The notes below the pieces were generated by a model. That model saw only the letters and a list, made by a program, of their open reading frames with translations, did not search any database and was not told the origin of the DNA. Source: Spirochaetota bacterium (GTDB lineage: Bacteria; Spirochaetota; Spirochaetia; Treponematales; UBA12059). Taken from it: DNA of 44,260 bases. This document shows positions 8,411 through 16,051 of the stretch, in pieces. Every line of letters begins with the position of its first letter. Position 1 is the first letter of the stretch. The DNA is taken from positions 1 through 44,260 of the forward strand of contig JAHIWG010000121.1 in assembly GCA_018816345.1 (NCBI GenBank), given 5' to 3'. Both the position numbers and the translations under genes were made by a program.

Positions 8411-9630
8411 TGAGGCATACCCGTTACGACGTCGACCTCGACGCGGTCGTTCATAACTTCAGGCGAGTAAAAGAGATGCTATCGGACGGACCGCCCGCCG
8501 CGGACGGCCGGGCGCCTAGGGCCGCCGTCGTCCTCAAGGCGGACGCTTACGGGCTAGGCGCCGTGCCGGTCGCGCGCGCCCTCCTCCGCGAGGGGGCCGA
8601 CATGCTCGCGGTGGCGTGCATGCCCGAGGCCGTTCAGCTGAGGCTCGCCTTCCCCGACGCGCCCGTCCTCGTGATGGGGCATACGCCGAGCGAGTACTTC
8701 CCCGAGGCCGTCAGCCGGGGCATCGCCTGCACGATATTCGACTACGAGCAGGCCGAGGCTCTCTCCGCCGCGGCGCGCCTGGCGGGCGCGAAGGCGGTAG
8801 CCCACGTCAAGGTCGATACCGGCATGAACAGGCTCGGGCTCAAGCCCGGGCTCTTCGAGCCGGGCTCGTCCGAGGGCTCCGCCGCCGGGCTCCTGGCGAG
8901 GATGGCCGACCTCCCGTCCCTCCGGCTCGAAGGCATCTTCACTCACCTGGCGCTCAACGACGAGGCCTCCGACGAGGCCCAGTTCTCCATGTTCTGCAGG
9001 CTCCTATCGGATGCGTCTTCGCTCGGCGTCCGCTTCCCCCTGCGGCACGTCTGCGACTCCATCGGCCTCATGCGCTATCCGGGGTACCGCCTGGATATGG
9101 TAAGGGCCGGCGCCGTGATGTACGGCGTGACTCCCCTCGGCACCCCCCTGACCGAGGGCGCGGGCATGCGCACGCCCTTCCGCCTCTCTACCCGCATATC
9201 GAGGATACGGCCGCTCGCCGAGGGCGAGGGCGTCGGCTACGACTATACCTTTACGGCGCCGCCAGGCGGCGCGCTGATCGCGACGCTGCCCGTAGGCTAC
9301 GCTGACGGCTACAAGCGCTCCCTGTCCAACGTGGCCAGCGTCGTAGTGCGGGGCGTCAGGGCGCCGGTCGTCGGCCTCGTATGCATGGACCAGTGCACCG
9401 TCGACGTGAGCGCGGTGCCCGGCGTCAGCGAGGGCGACGAGGCCGTCCTCCTGGGCGGAGACCGGGCCGACCGGCCGGGCGAGGGCATCCCGGTCCTCGA
9501 GATGGCCGAATGGGCCAAGACCAACCGCAACGACGTCATCTGCTCCATAGGCAGGCGAGTGCCCCGCGTATACCGCGAGGGCGGCCGCGTCGTCGCCGAG
9601 TCAGACTACGTGCTTGGAGGCACACCGTGA
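8407..9630 (+). CDS. Alanine-racemase-family amino acid racemase with altered substrate gate
   Basis: 407-residue paralogue of the preceding racemase. PLP Lys44 (VVLKADAYGLG) and catalytic Tyr278 (VGYDYTF) are kept, as are GYADG and CMDQCTVD. At the gate the upstream paralogue reads TIDYEVVC but this one reads TNRNDVIC, so the Tyr is replaced by Asn375 in an ungapped alignment anchored by the shared RRVPR/KRVPR motif. In VanT serine racemases the same Tyr is Asn, and the Tyr-to-Asn change in an alanine racemase raises serine racemisation. A substrate other than alanine is therefore likely (inference), for example serine or another side chain released from D-peptides. ATGA overlap upstream, GTGA overlap downstream. 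Confidence 0.88.
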   Translation: MMRHTRYDVDLDAVVHNFRRVKEMLSDGPPAADGRAPRAAVVLKADAYGLGAVPVARALLREGADMLAVACMPEAVQLRLAFPDAPVLVMGHTPSEYFPEAVSRGIACTIFDYEQAEALSAAARLAGAKAVAHVKVDTGMNRLGLKPGLFEPGSSEGSAAGLLARMADLPSLRLEGIFTHLALNDEASDEAQFSMFCRLLSDASSLGVRFPLRHVCDSIGLMRYPGYRLDMVRAGAVMYGVTPLGTPLTEGAGMRTPFRLSTRISRIRPLAEGEGVGYDYTFTAPPGGALIATLPVGYADGYKRSLSNVASVVVRGVRAPVVGLVCMDQCTVDVSAVPGVSEGDEAVLLGGDRADRPGEGIPVLEMAEWAKTNRNDVICSIGRRVPRVYREGGRVVAESDYVLGGTP

Positions 9631-10811
9631 TAGAGCCTAAGAAGCTTCGCATCGACGCGTGGGACATCCGTCCCTGGCTCGTCGAGATCCGCAGGACCCT
9701 GCATCGCCATCCGGAGCTCGGGCGCGCCGAGACGCGCACGGCGGATTTCATCGAGTCGAAGCTCGACGAGATGGGCGTGGAGCGCGTCCGTACCGGCACA
9801 GCCATCGTCGGCCTCGTCCGGGGCGCCAAGCCGGGCAGGACCGTGGCCCTGAGGGCCGACATGGACGCCCTGCCCATCAAGGAAGAGACGGGCGCGGAGT
9901 ACGCCTCGGAGAACGACGGCGTCATGCACGCCTGCGGCCACGACGCCCATACGGCTATACTATTAGGCGCGGCCCGATGGTTCGCCGAGCGCCGCGCCTC
10001 CCTGGCCGGCAACGTGAAGCTCCTGTTCCAGCCGGCCGAGGAGACCGACGGCGGCGCGGAGATTATGATCAGGGACGGCTGCATGGAGAATCCCCGGGTG
10101 GACTACGCGCTCGGCCTCCACGTGATGCCGTACCTGCCGGTCGGGCGCATCGAGACTAAGAAGGGCGCCCTCAACGGCTCGTCCACCGAGCTCGATTTCA
10201 CTATCCGCGGGACGAGCTGCCACGCGGCCTACCCGGAGCGGGGCGTCGACGCCGTCATGATAGCGGCCCACGTCGTCACGGCCCTCCACTCGCTCGTATC
10301 GCGCTACGTGTCGCCCCTGGAGTCCGCGGTGCTGACGATTGGCACTATTAACGGCGGAACCGTGTCGAACGTCGTGGCGGGCGAGGTCAAGATGAGGTCT
10401 ACCCTGCGCACGACGAGCGACGAGACCCGGGACATGCTGGTGGACAGGGCCAGGGCCGTCGTGGAGGGCGTCTCCGCCTCGTTCGGGGGGTCGGGCTCCG
10501 TCGACGTGAGCTACGGCTACACCGCGCTCGTCAACGATCCGGCCGTCGTGGACGTGATAGCCGCGGCCGCCGACGATATCCTGTGCCCCGGCTCGGTCGA
10601 CTGGAAGGAGAAGCCTAGCATGGGAGTCGAGGACTTCTCGTTCTTCTGCAAGGCGCGGCCCGGGGCCTTCTACCACCTCGGCTGCGGCAACGCCGAGAAA
10701 GGCATAACCTCGCCTATCCATTCGTCGACGTTCGACATAGACGAGGATTGCCTGCCGCTGGGCGTCGCGATGCAGGTCGCCGCCGCCCTCCGCCTCCTCG
10801 AGCAGCCCTGA
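9627..10811 (+). CDS. M20D family metallo-amidohydrolase (N-acyl-amino acid / hippurate hydrolase type)
   Basis: 394-residue zinc/manganese hydrolase of the AmhX/HipO/DapL-like M20D group, cleaving N-acyl or peptide-like amide bonds of amino acids. Seen: RADMDALP at 77-84, HACGHDAHT at 101-109 with metal ligands Cys103 and His105, PAEE ending at Glu139, LHV with His165, and a C-terminal His in SPIHSSTFD. A central dimerisation domain (from about residue 185) splits the catalytic domain as expected. Start is GTG at 9627, six bases after GGAGG and overlapping the stop of the racemase. N-acetyl-diaminopimelate deacetylases belong to this group, so a role on acylated amino acids from cell-wall peptides is possible but not shown. 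Confidence 0.88.
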   Translation: MIEPKKLRIDAWDIRPWLVEIRRTLHRHPELGRAETRTADFIESKLDEMGVERVRTGTAIVGLVRGAKPGRTVALRADMDALPIKEETGAEYASENDGVMHACGHDAHTAILLGAARWFAERRASLAGNVKLLFQPAEETDGGAEIMIRDGCMENPRVDYALGLHVMPYLPVGRIETKKGALNGSSTELDFTIRGTSCHAAYPERGVDAVMIAAHVVTALHSLVSRYVSPLESAVLTIGTINGGTVSNVVAGEVKMRSTLRTTSDETRDMLVDRARAVVEGVSASFGGSGSVDVSYGYTALVNDPAVVDVIAAAADDILCPGSVDWKEKPSMGVEDFSFFCKARPGAFYHLGCGNAEKGITSPIHSSTFDIDEDCLPLGVAMQVAAALRLLEQP

Positions 10812-10850
10812 ACGAGCCTGTAATCCTGAAGGGAACGAAGAGCAAAGGGG

Positions 10851-10902
10851 GACAAGAAGGAGAGGAGAGAGGAACAATTATAAGGTAACTCTCTTTCTTG
10901 TC
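10851..10902 (+). repeat. Inverted repeat with purine-rich then pyrimidine-rich arms
   Basis: GACAAGAAGGAGAG (10851-10864) pairs with CTCTCTTTCTTGTC (10889-10902), 13 of 14 matches, loop of 24 bases containing TATAAG. It lies in the 164-base gap 10812-10975 between the M20 gene and dppA. The plus strand is almost all purine from about 10837 to 10876 and almost all pyrimidine from about 10888 to 10948, which is unlike the rest of the window. No clear promoter was found. Confidence 0.75.
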
Positions 10903-10975
10903 TCTTCTACTCTTATTCTCTCTGTTGATCTTTCCCTTTTTTCTTTGGTCGAATTCTGAAACGAATGGAGGATAC

Positions 10976-11776
10976 ATGGAAAAGCTTTACGTCAGCGCCG
11001 ATATCGAGGGCGTGTGCGGCATAGCCGACTGGAAGGAGACGGAGATAGGCGAGGCCCAGGGCGCCTATTTCAGGACCGAGATGACCCGCGAGGTCGCCGT
11101 CGCCTGCGAGGCGGCCGTCGGGCGCGGCGTGACCGATATCCTGGTCAAGGACGCCCACGGCTCGGGCCGCTCCATAGACCCGTCGGCCCTTCCCAGGCAG
11201 GCTCGCATACTACGCTCGTGGACCCGCGACCCCTTCGTGATGATGGCCGGGCTCGACCGGAGCTTCGGCGGCGTGTTCTTCGTCGGGTACCACTCGGCCG
11301 CCGGCACCGACGGCAACCCGCTGGCGCATACGATGAACGGCAATAACGTCGCGGTCAGGATAAACGGGGAGCTCGCCTCCGAGTTCCTCATCAACTCGTA
11401 CATCGCCGGCCACGTCGGCGTGCCCGTGCTGATGCTGGCGGGCGACGCGGCCCTCTGCGCCACGGCCGCCTCCGTGAACCCGAACATCCGCACGGTCGCG
11501 GTCTCCGAGGGCAACGGCAACGCCTCGGTATCCATCCATCCCGCCCTCGCGCAGGAGCGGATCGCGGCGGCCGCCTCGGAGGCGCTGTCGGCCGACCCTA
11601 AGGACATGATGGTCAGGATGCCGCCTTCGTTCAAGGTGTCCATATACTTCAAGCAGCATTGGCTAGCCAACCGCGGCTCGTACTATCCGGGCGCCTCGAG
11701 GCCGAGCGCCCACGAGGTCGCCTTCGAGTCCAAGGATTGGGCGGCGGTATTGGCGTTCCTGTTCTTCGTGCTATGA
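10976..11776 (+). CDS. dppA: D-aminopeptidase, DppA family (peptidase M55)
   Basis: 266-residue zinc aminopeptidase removing N-terminal D-residues, e.g. from D-Ala-D-Ala and D-Ala-Gly-Gly in B. subtilis. Ligand pattern matches that enzyme: Asp9 and Glu11 (SADIEG), His61 (DAHG), His106 (GYHS), Glu136, and the catalytic His118 (HTMNG). ATG at 10976 follows GGAGG at 5 bases. A TTG at 10898 in frame would add a hydrophobic stretch, but this is just the pyrimidine-rich repeat being read as Ser/Leu/Phe, so I reject it. First of four tightly packed genes (dppA, LD-carboxypeptidase, PLP decarboxylase, M19 dipeptidase). Overlaps the next gene by ATGA. Confidence 0.93.
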   Translation: MEKLYVSADIEGVCGIADWKETEIGEAQGAYFRTEMTREVAVACEAAVGRGVTDILVKDAHGSGRSIDPSALPRQARILRSWTRDPFVMMAGLDRSFGGVFFVGYHSAAGTDGNPLAHTMNGNNVAVRINGELASEFLINSYIAGHVGVPVLMLAGDAALCATAASVNPNIRTVAVSEGNGNASVSIHPALAQERIAAAASEALSADPKDMMVRMPPSFKVSIYFKQHWLANRGSYYPGASRPSAHEVAFESKDWAAVLAFLFFVL

Positions 11777-12720
11777 GCCGGACGCTCCCCAAGGCCCTCG
11801 GGAGGGGCGACGTCATAGGCATGATAGGCCCGTCGGGCTCGAGCAAGGACCCCGGGATGGCCGACAAGGGCGCCGCCGCGCTCGAGGCGCTGGGCTTCGA
11901 GGTCGTGGTGGGCGATAGCTGCAGACGCAAGCACGGCTACCTCGCGTCCCCCGACGAGCTCCGCGCCTCCGACCTGAACGCGTTCTTCTCGGATCCCCGT
12001 ATAGACGGCATCGTCTGCATGAAGGGAGGGTACGGGACGCCGCGCATCCTCGACATGATAGACTACGCCGCGGTAGCCGCCCATCCCAAGGTCTTCGCCG
12101 GCTATAGCGACATCACCGGCCTCCACCTGGCGTTCCGCCGCTACGCGGGGTTCCCGACCTTCCACGCGCCGATGGCGGCGAGCATGGTCGGGGGCTTCGA
12201 CGATTTCTCGGCCGCCTCGTGGACGGCGGCCCTGACGACGCCCGGCCCCCTCGGGCTCCTGTCCCCGCCCCCGGGCGTCGGCGGGCCCGTCGCGCCGACG
12301 ACGCTCGTGGGGGGCGCGGCCCGCGGCCCCCTGGTCGGCGGCAACCTGTCGCTCGTCGCGGCCCTGACCGGCACGCCCTACGCCCTGGAGCCGGACGGGG
12401 CCATCCTCTTCCTGGAGGACGTCGACGAGGAGCCGTACCGCGTAGACCGCATGCTTACCCAGCTCAGGCTGGCCGGCGTCTTCGAGCGATGCGCCGGCGT
12501 CGTGCTCGGCCATTGGACCCGCTGCGAGGCCAAGGACCCGGAACGCTCGCTGACCCTCGAGAGGGTCTTCGCCGACGTCGTGGCGAGCGCCGGAAAGCCG
12601 ACGATCGCCGGCTTCTCGGCCGGGCACTCGACGCCGACGCTCAGTTTCCCCCTGGGGGTCGAGGCCGTCCTCGACGCGGATTCCGGGACGCTGGAACTGA
12701 CGGAGGCGGCCCTGCGCTAG
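11773..12720 (+). CDS. ldcA: LD-carboxypeptidase (peptidase S66, LdcA family)
   Basis: 315-residue serine peptidase that cuts the bond between an L-centre and a C-terminal D-residue, classically meso-DAP-D-Ala of the murein tetrapeptide, in the cytoplasm. Catalytic set Ser112 (GYSDITG), Glu215 (LFLEDVDEEPYR) and His285 (SAGHSTPTLSFPLG) falls almost exactly where Pseudomonas LdcA has Ser115, Glu217 and His285; GGYG at 85-88 is also a family block. Start at the ATG overlapping the dppA stop. Homologue of B. subtilis ykfA, which is also next to dppA-E. Some S66 members are microcin-C self-immunity proteins (MccF), but the context favours murein peptides. Confidence 0.92.
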   Translation: MSRTLPKALGRGDVIGMIGPSGSSKDPGMADKGAAALEALGFEVVVGDSCRRKHGYLASPDELRASDLNAFFSDPRIDGIVCMKGGYGTPRILDMIDYAAVAAHPKVFAGYSDITGLHLAFRRYAGFPTFHAPMAASMVGGFDDFSAASWTAALTTPGPLGLLSPPPGVGGPVAPTTLVGGAARGPLVGGNLSLVAALTGTPYALEPDGAILFLEDVDEEPYRVDRMLTQLRLAGVFERCAGVVLGHWTRCEAKDPERSLTLERVFADVVASAGKPTIAGFSAGHSTPTLSFPLGVEAVLDADSGTLELTEAALR

Positions 12721-12784
12721 CCTAGCCCCGCCCGGTATGCTAATCTCCCGGGAGGCAATATTACACGGGAAGGTGGGATACCCC

Positions 12785-14047
12785 ATGGCACATCTACAGT
12801 TCGACGGCTGCGACGCGGTCACGCTCGCCAAGGAATACGGGACGCCGCTCTACGTCGTATCGGAGCGCATGATACGCGAGCGCCTCCGCGAGGTCCGCAA
12901 GGACTTCCTCGAGCGCTATCCCGATACCGAGGCCCTGTACGCCAGCAAGGCCCTGCAGACCCTGGACATATGCCGCATAGTCGCGTCGGAGGGGATAGGC
13001 CTGGACGTCGTGTCGGGCGGCGAGCTGTTCGCGGCGGCCAAGGCCGGCTTCCCCATGGACAGGATCTATTTCCACGGCAACTCCAAGACCGAGGCCGAGA
13101 TCCGTATGGCGGTGGAGTACGGCGTCGGCAGGATAGTCGTCGACAACCTGCACGAGCTGGCCACGCTGGACGAGGCCGCCCGCGCCCTCGGCCGGCGCGC
13201 CAAGATTCTCTTCAGGATCACCCCCGGCGTCGACAGCCACACCCACGACTTCATATCCACGGGCAAGCTCGATTCCAAGTTCGGCATTCCCCTCGACCCC
13301 CGCGTGCGCGACGAGTACGTCGGCGCGGCCCTGCGCATGGAGGGCGTGGAGCTCCTGGGCTTCCATTTCCACGTAGGCTCCCAGCTCCTGTCCAACGAGT
13401 CGCACCTCAAGGCCGTTAGCATAGTCTGCAGGCTCATGGCCGAGGTGCGGGACCGGTACGGCTTCGAGACCCGCGAGCTCAACCTCGGCGGGGGCTACGG
13501 CGTCCATTACAGCGGCGACGAGCGCGCCAGGCCCCTGTCGTACTTCGTCGACGCGATGATGGCGGACGTCCGAACCGCCTGCGCCGGGGCCCGCCTGCCC
13601 GTGCCCCGCGTGGTCATAGAGCCGGGCCGCTGGATAGTCGGCGAGGCCGGCATGACCCTGTACACCGTCGGCTCCAGGAAGGCCATACCCGACGTCAGGA
13701 CCTACGTAGGCGTCGACGGCGGCCTTCCCGATAACCCGAGGCCCGCGCTCTACGGCGCGATCTACGAGGCTACCGTCGCGGACCGCGACGACGCCGCCAG
13801 GAGCGAGGTCGTCACCGTGGCGGGGAAGTGCTGCGAGACCGGCGACATCCTGATCCGGGACGTGGCCCTGCAGTCGCCCATGCCCGGGGACACGCTGGCG
13901 GTCTTCACGACCGGCGCGTACAACCACTCCATGGCCAGCAACTACAACCGCCTCCCGCGCCCGGCGATGGTGCTTACGAACGCCGGCGAGCACCGCCTCT
14001 CCGTCAGGCGCGAGACCTTCGAGGACCTCGTCTCGAGGGAAGCCTAG
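12785..14047 (+). CDS. Diaminopimelate-decarboxylase-family PLP enzyme (fold type III)
   Basis: 420-residue decarboxylase. Lys55 in YASKALQ is the PLP lysine; HFHVGSQ at 194-200, GGGYG at 235-239, EPGR at 279-282, CCETGD at 349-354 and GAYN at 377-380 are LysA-family blocks, and DNPRPALYG matches the substrate region. LysA turns meso-DAP into L-lysine by acting on the D-centre. Inside this operon it would convert DAP released from muropeptides; a decarboxylase for another D-centred diamino acid is an alternative. Start at 12785 after AAGGTGG is preferred; an ATG at 12737 lacks a ribosome site and reads rare codons (TTA, ATA) through AT-rich leader. 64 bases separate it from ldcA; the M19 gene follows after 1 base. 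Confidence 0.87.
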   Translation: MAHLQFDGCDAVTLAKEYGTPLYVVSERMIRERLREVRKDFLERYPDTEALYASKALQTLDICRIVASEGIGLDVVSGGELFAAAKAGFPMDRIYFHGNSKTEAEIRMAVEYGVGRIVVDNLHELATLDEAARALGRRAKILFRITPGVDSHTHDFISTGKLDSKFGIPLDPRVRDEYVGAALRMEGVELLGFHFHVGSQLLSNESHLKAVSIVCRLMAEVRDRYGFETRELNLGGGYGVHYSGDERARPLSYFVDAMMADVRTACAGARLPVPRVVIEPGRWIVGEAGMTLYTVGSRKAIPDVRTYVGVDGGLPDNPRPALYGAIYEATVADRDDAARSEVVTVAGKCCETGDILIRDVALQSPMPGDTLAVFTTGAYNHSMASNYNRLPRPAMVLTNAGEHRLSVRRETFEDLVSREA

Positions 14048-14048
14048 C

Positions 14049-15044
14049 ATGGGCGCGAGGGAACTGCACGAGAGCCTCGTAGTCATAGACGGCCACTGCG
14101 ATACGGCCATCCCCGCCGCCGGCTTCGACTTCAAGAGCGAACCCGTCGCGCCGCTGGACCTGTGCGTCCGCAACGAGACGGGCCACGTCGACTTCCCGCG
14201 CCTGCGCGAGGGCGGCGTGACGGCGCAGTTCTTCGCGCTGTTCACCGATACCGCCTTCCTGCCCGAGGCGCGCGAGCATACGCTCAGGCTCCTGGCCGCG
14301 ATGGAATCGGCGATAGACCGCTCCGGCGGCCGCGCGCGCCTCGCGACCAAGGCCGCCGACGTCGTAGCCGCCAAGCGCGACGGGACGCTGGCCGCCTTCC
14401 TGGCCATAGAGGGGGGGGAGGCCATAGGCGAGAGCCTGGACGACCTGCGCTCCTTCTACGACCGCGGCGTGCGGCTCATGACGCTGACCTGGAACAGGGT
14501 CAACGCCATCGGCCGCGGCGCCGAGCATCCCGGGCCGGACGGGCTCACGCGCTTCGGCCTCGAGGTGGTCTCCGAGATGGAGCGGCTCGGCATGATAGTC
14601 GACGCGTCGCACCTGAGCGACCGCGCCCTCGACGACCTGCTGGCCGTGGCGAGCCGCCCGGTCGTCGCTTCCCATTCCAACTCGAGGGCCGTCTGCGATC
14701 ACCGCCGTAACCTGACCGACGCCCAGGCCGAGCGAATAGCCGCGACCGGCGGGCTCGTGGGCGTGACCTTCGCGGGCGTCTTCGTGGACTCCGAGCCCGC
14801 GAGGGTGAGCGTCTCCCGCGTCCTCGACCACGTAGACCGGCTCGTCGCGGCCGTCGGTCCCGGCCACGTAGGCCTGGGAACCGATTTCGACGGCTTCTCC
14901 GCGCCCTACGGCCTCGTGATGCCTGACTGCTCCCGGCTCGCCGATATCACGGCCGGGCTCCTGGGGCGCGGCTACTCCGACGAGGACGCCGCCAGGATAA
15001 TGGGCGGGAACTGGCTACGCGTGATCGAGGCCGTGGCGGGATAG
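14049..15044 (+). CDS. Membrane dipeptidase family protein (peptidase M19, renal dipeptidase type)
   Basis: 331-residue binuclear zinc dipeptidase. Ligands: His16 and Asp18 (DGHCDT), bridging Glu121 (AIEGGE), His188 (DASHLS), His209 (ASHSNSR), and Asp279 (GTDFDGF). HRRNLTD at 218-224 is the family substrate-carboxylate region. No signal peptide, so it acts in the cytoplasm. Bacterial M19 enzymes hydrolyse dipeptides with a C-terminal D-residue, which would suit L-Ala-D-Glu from murein. Last gene of the operon; a GAGGGA ribosome site lies inside the previous gene's end. No T-rich terminator was seen in the 60-base gap to the convergent SDR gene. Confidence 0.92.
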   Translation: MGARELHESLVVIDGHCDTAIPAAGFDFKSEPVAPLDLCVRNETGHVDFPRLREGGVTAQFFALFTDTAFLPEAREHTLRLLAAMESAIDRSGGRARLATKAADVVAAKRDGTLAAFLAIEGGEAIGESLDDLRSFYDRGVRLMTLTWNRVNAIGRGAEHPGPDGLTRFGLEVVSEMERLGMIVDASHLSDRALDDLLAVASRPVVASHSNSRAVCDHRRNLTDAQAERIAATGGLVGVTFAGVFVDSEPARVSVSRVLDHVDRLVAAVGPGHVGLGTDFDGFSAPYGLVMPDCSRLADITAGLLGRGYSDEDAARIMGGNWLRVIEAVAG

Positions 15045-15104
15045 CGCTTATCGATGGCGGTCGAGGTGCTACCCGCGGGGCCGTCCGCGCGCGCCGGCGG
15101 GCCG

Positions 15105-15896
15105 CTACTTGGCTATGAGGCCGGAGATCATGCCTCCCGTCACCTCGATGCAGGTGGCGTTGACGGCGTCGTTCTTGGCGACCCATACCATGGAGTCTGC
15201 TATCTCCTCGGGCTCGATGAGCCTGCCCAGGTGCACGCCGGCTACGATCTTGGCCAGCGCGCCCTGGTCCATGCCCTTGACCATCGGGGTCCCGACGTAG
15301 CCGGGGGCGATGGACACGACGCGGATGCCCGTTATGCCCTTCATCTGGAATTCCCCGACGAGGATCTTGGGCCAGAGCGCCATCGCGGCCTTGGTCGACG
15401 AGTAGTTGAGCTGGCCGACGCCGCCTTCCTTCTGTATCGACGAGATGGTGAAGAGGACGCCCTTCCAGCCGTTATCCACCATGCGGATAGACGCCTCCCG
15501 CAGCGTTATGAACGGGCCGACGAGGTTGACGTCCATGACGGCCCGGAAGTCGGCGGTGCTCATGGCGCGCTTGACCTTGCCGGTCTCCTTGTCGGTGGAG
15601 ACGAACATCGCGTCGCGGATGATGCCGGCGCACGGGGCGACGATGTTGATGGCGCCGAACTCGGCTACCGCGAAGTCCATGAACGCCGCGGTGGAGGCGT
15701 CGTCGGTGACGTTGAGGGTCTTGCCCGCGGCCTTGCCGCCGGCCTTCCTGATGTCCGCGACGACCCTGTCCAGGCCCTCCTGGTTCATGTCGCCGAGCAC
15801 GACCGACGCGCCCTCCGCCGCCAGCGCGCGCGCGACCGTCTCCCCGATGCCGCTCGCCCCGCCCGTGATAACCGCTACCGATCCCTTTATCTCCAT
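15105..15896 (-). CDS. Short-chain dehydrogenase/reductase, probable 3-hydroxybutyrate (3-hydroxyacyl) dehydrogenase
   Basis: 263-residue NAD(P)-dependent SDR. TGGASGIG at 11-18 is the cofactor loop, Ser152/Ser153 with Tyr165 and Lys169 (YSSTK) the catalytic set; the usual NNAG motif reads APCAG. Asp36 after the second strand favours NAD(H). Start at the ATG ending at 15896, six bases after AGGAGA; a Met five codons upstream overlaps the ribosome site. Context (CoA-transferase, thiolase, GntP permease, TetR) points to oxidation of 3-hydroxybutyrate or a similar acid to the 3-keto acid, as proposed for B. subtilis yxjF. Its promoter carries the shared TetR-type element. Confidence 0.85.
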   Translation of the reverse strand: MEIKGSVAVITGGASGIGETVARALAAEGASVVLGDMNQEGLDRVVADIRKAGGKAAGKTLNVTDDASTAAFMDFAVAEFGAINIVAPCAGIIRDAMFVSTDKETGKVKRAMSTADFRAVMDVNLVGPFITLREASIRMVDNGWKGVLFTISSIQKEGGVGQLNYSSTKAAMALWPKILVGEFQMKGITGIRVVSIAPGYVGTPMVKGMDQGALAKIVAGVHLGRLIEPEEIADSMVWVAKNDAVNATCIEVTGGMISGLIAK

Positions 15897-15915
15897 TGCT
15901 GTCTCCTTCAAATAG

Positions 15916-15934
15916 ATGACTACGGTCAGTGACC
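15916..15934 (-). promoter_or_regulatory. TetR-type operator upstream of the SDR gene
   Basis: ATGACTACGGTCAGTGACC. The core ATGACTACGGTCA differs from the thiolase site at one position. Contains TGAC-4-GTCA and the overlapping palindrome GGTCA-G-TGACC. Lies between the likely transcription start (about 15947) and the ribosome site, where binding would block transcription. Confidence 0.7.
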
Positions 15935-15953
15935 GAGTATGTTGAACGAGGGC

Positions 15954-15982
15954 ATTCTATACCTATTAGAGTATTGTGTCAA
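15954..15982 (-). promoter_or_regulatory. Strong sigma70-type promoter of the SDR gene
   Basis: Minus strand TTGACA (15982-15977), 17-bp spacer, TAGAAT (15959-15954): six of six and five of six consensus matches. The -35 begins right after the T-run of the tetR terminator. Confidence 0.75.
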
Positions 15983-16045
15983 AAAAAATAAAAGCCCGCG
16001 GGGGCCCGTCCGGGGCGGACCCCCGACGATCGCCCCCCGCGGGCT
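15983..16045 (-). terminator. Intrinsic terminator of the tetR gene
   Basis: Perfect 12-bp GC-rich arms (15993-16004 and 16034-16045, AGCCCGCGGGGG type) with an internal GC-rich loop, followed on the minus strand by TTTATTTTTTTT. Begins seven bases past the tetR stop. Confidence 0.85.
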
Positions 16046-16051
16046 ATCGCC

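Noticed and set aside
10898-10975. TTG start giving the D-aminopeptidase a signal-peptide-like N-terminus
   Set aside because: The hydrophobic stretch comes from the pyrimidine-rich repeat; the ATG at 10976 has a strong GGAGG and matches the start of the M55 family.
12794-14425. A 543-codon open frame on the minus strand
   Set aside because: Antisense to the decarboxylase and M19 genes; no protein family features, just an effect of GC-rich codon bias.
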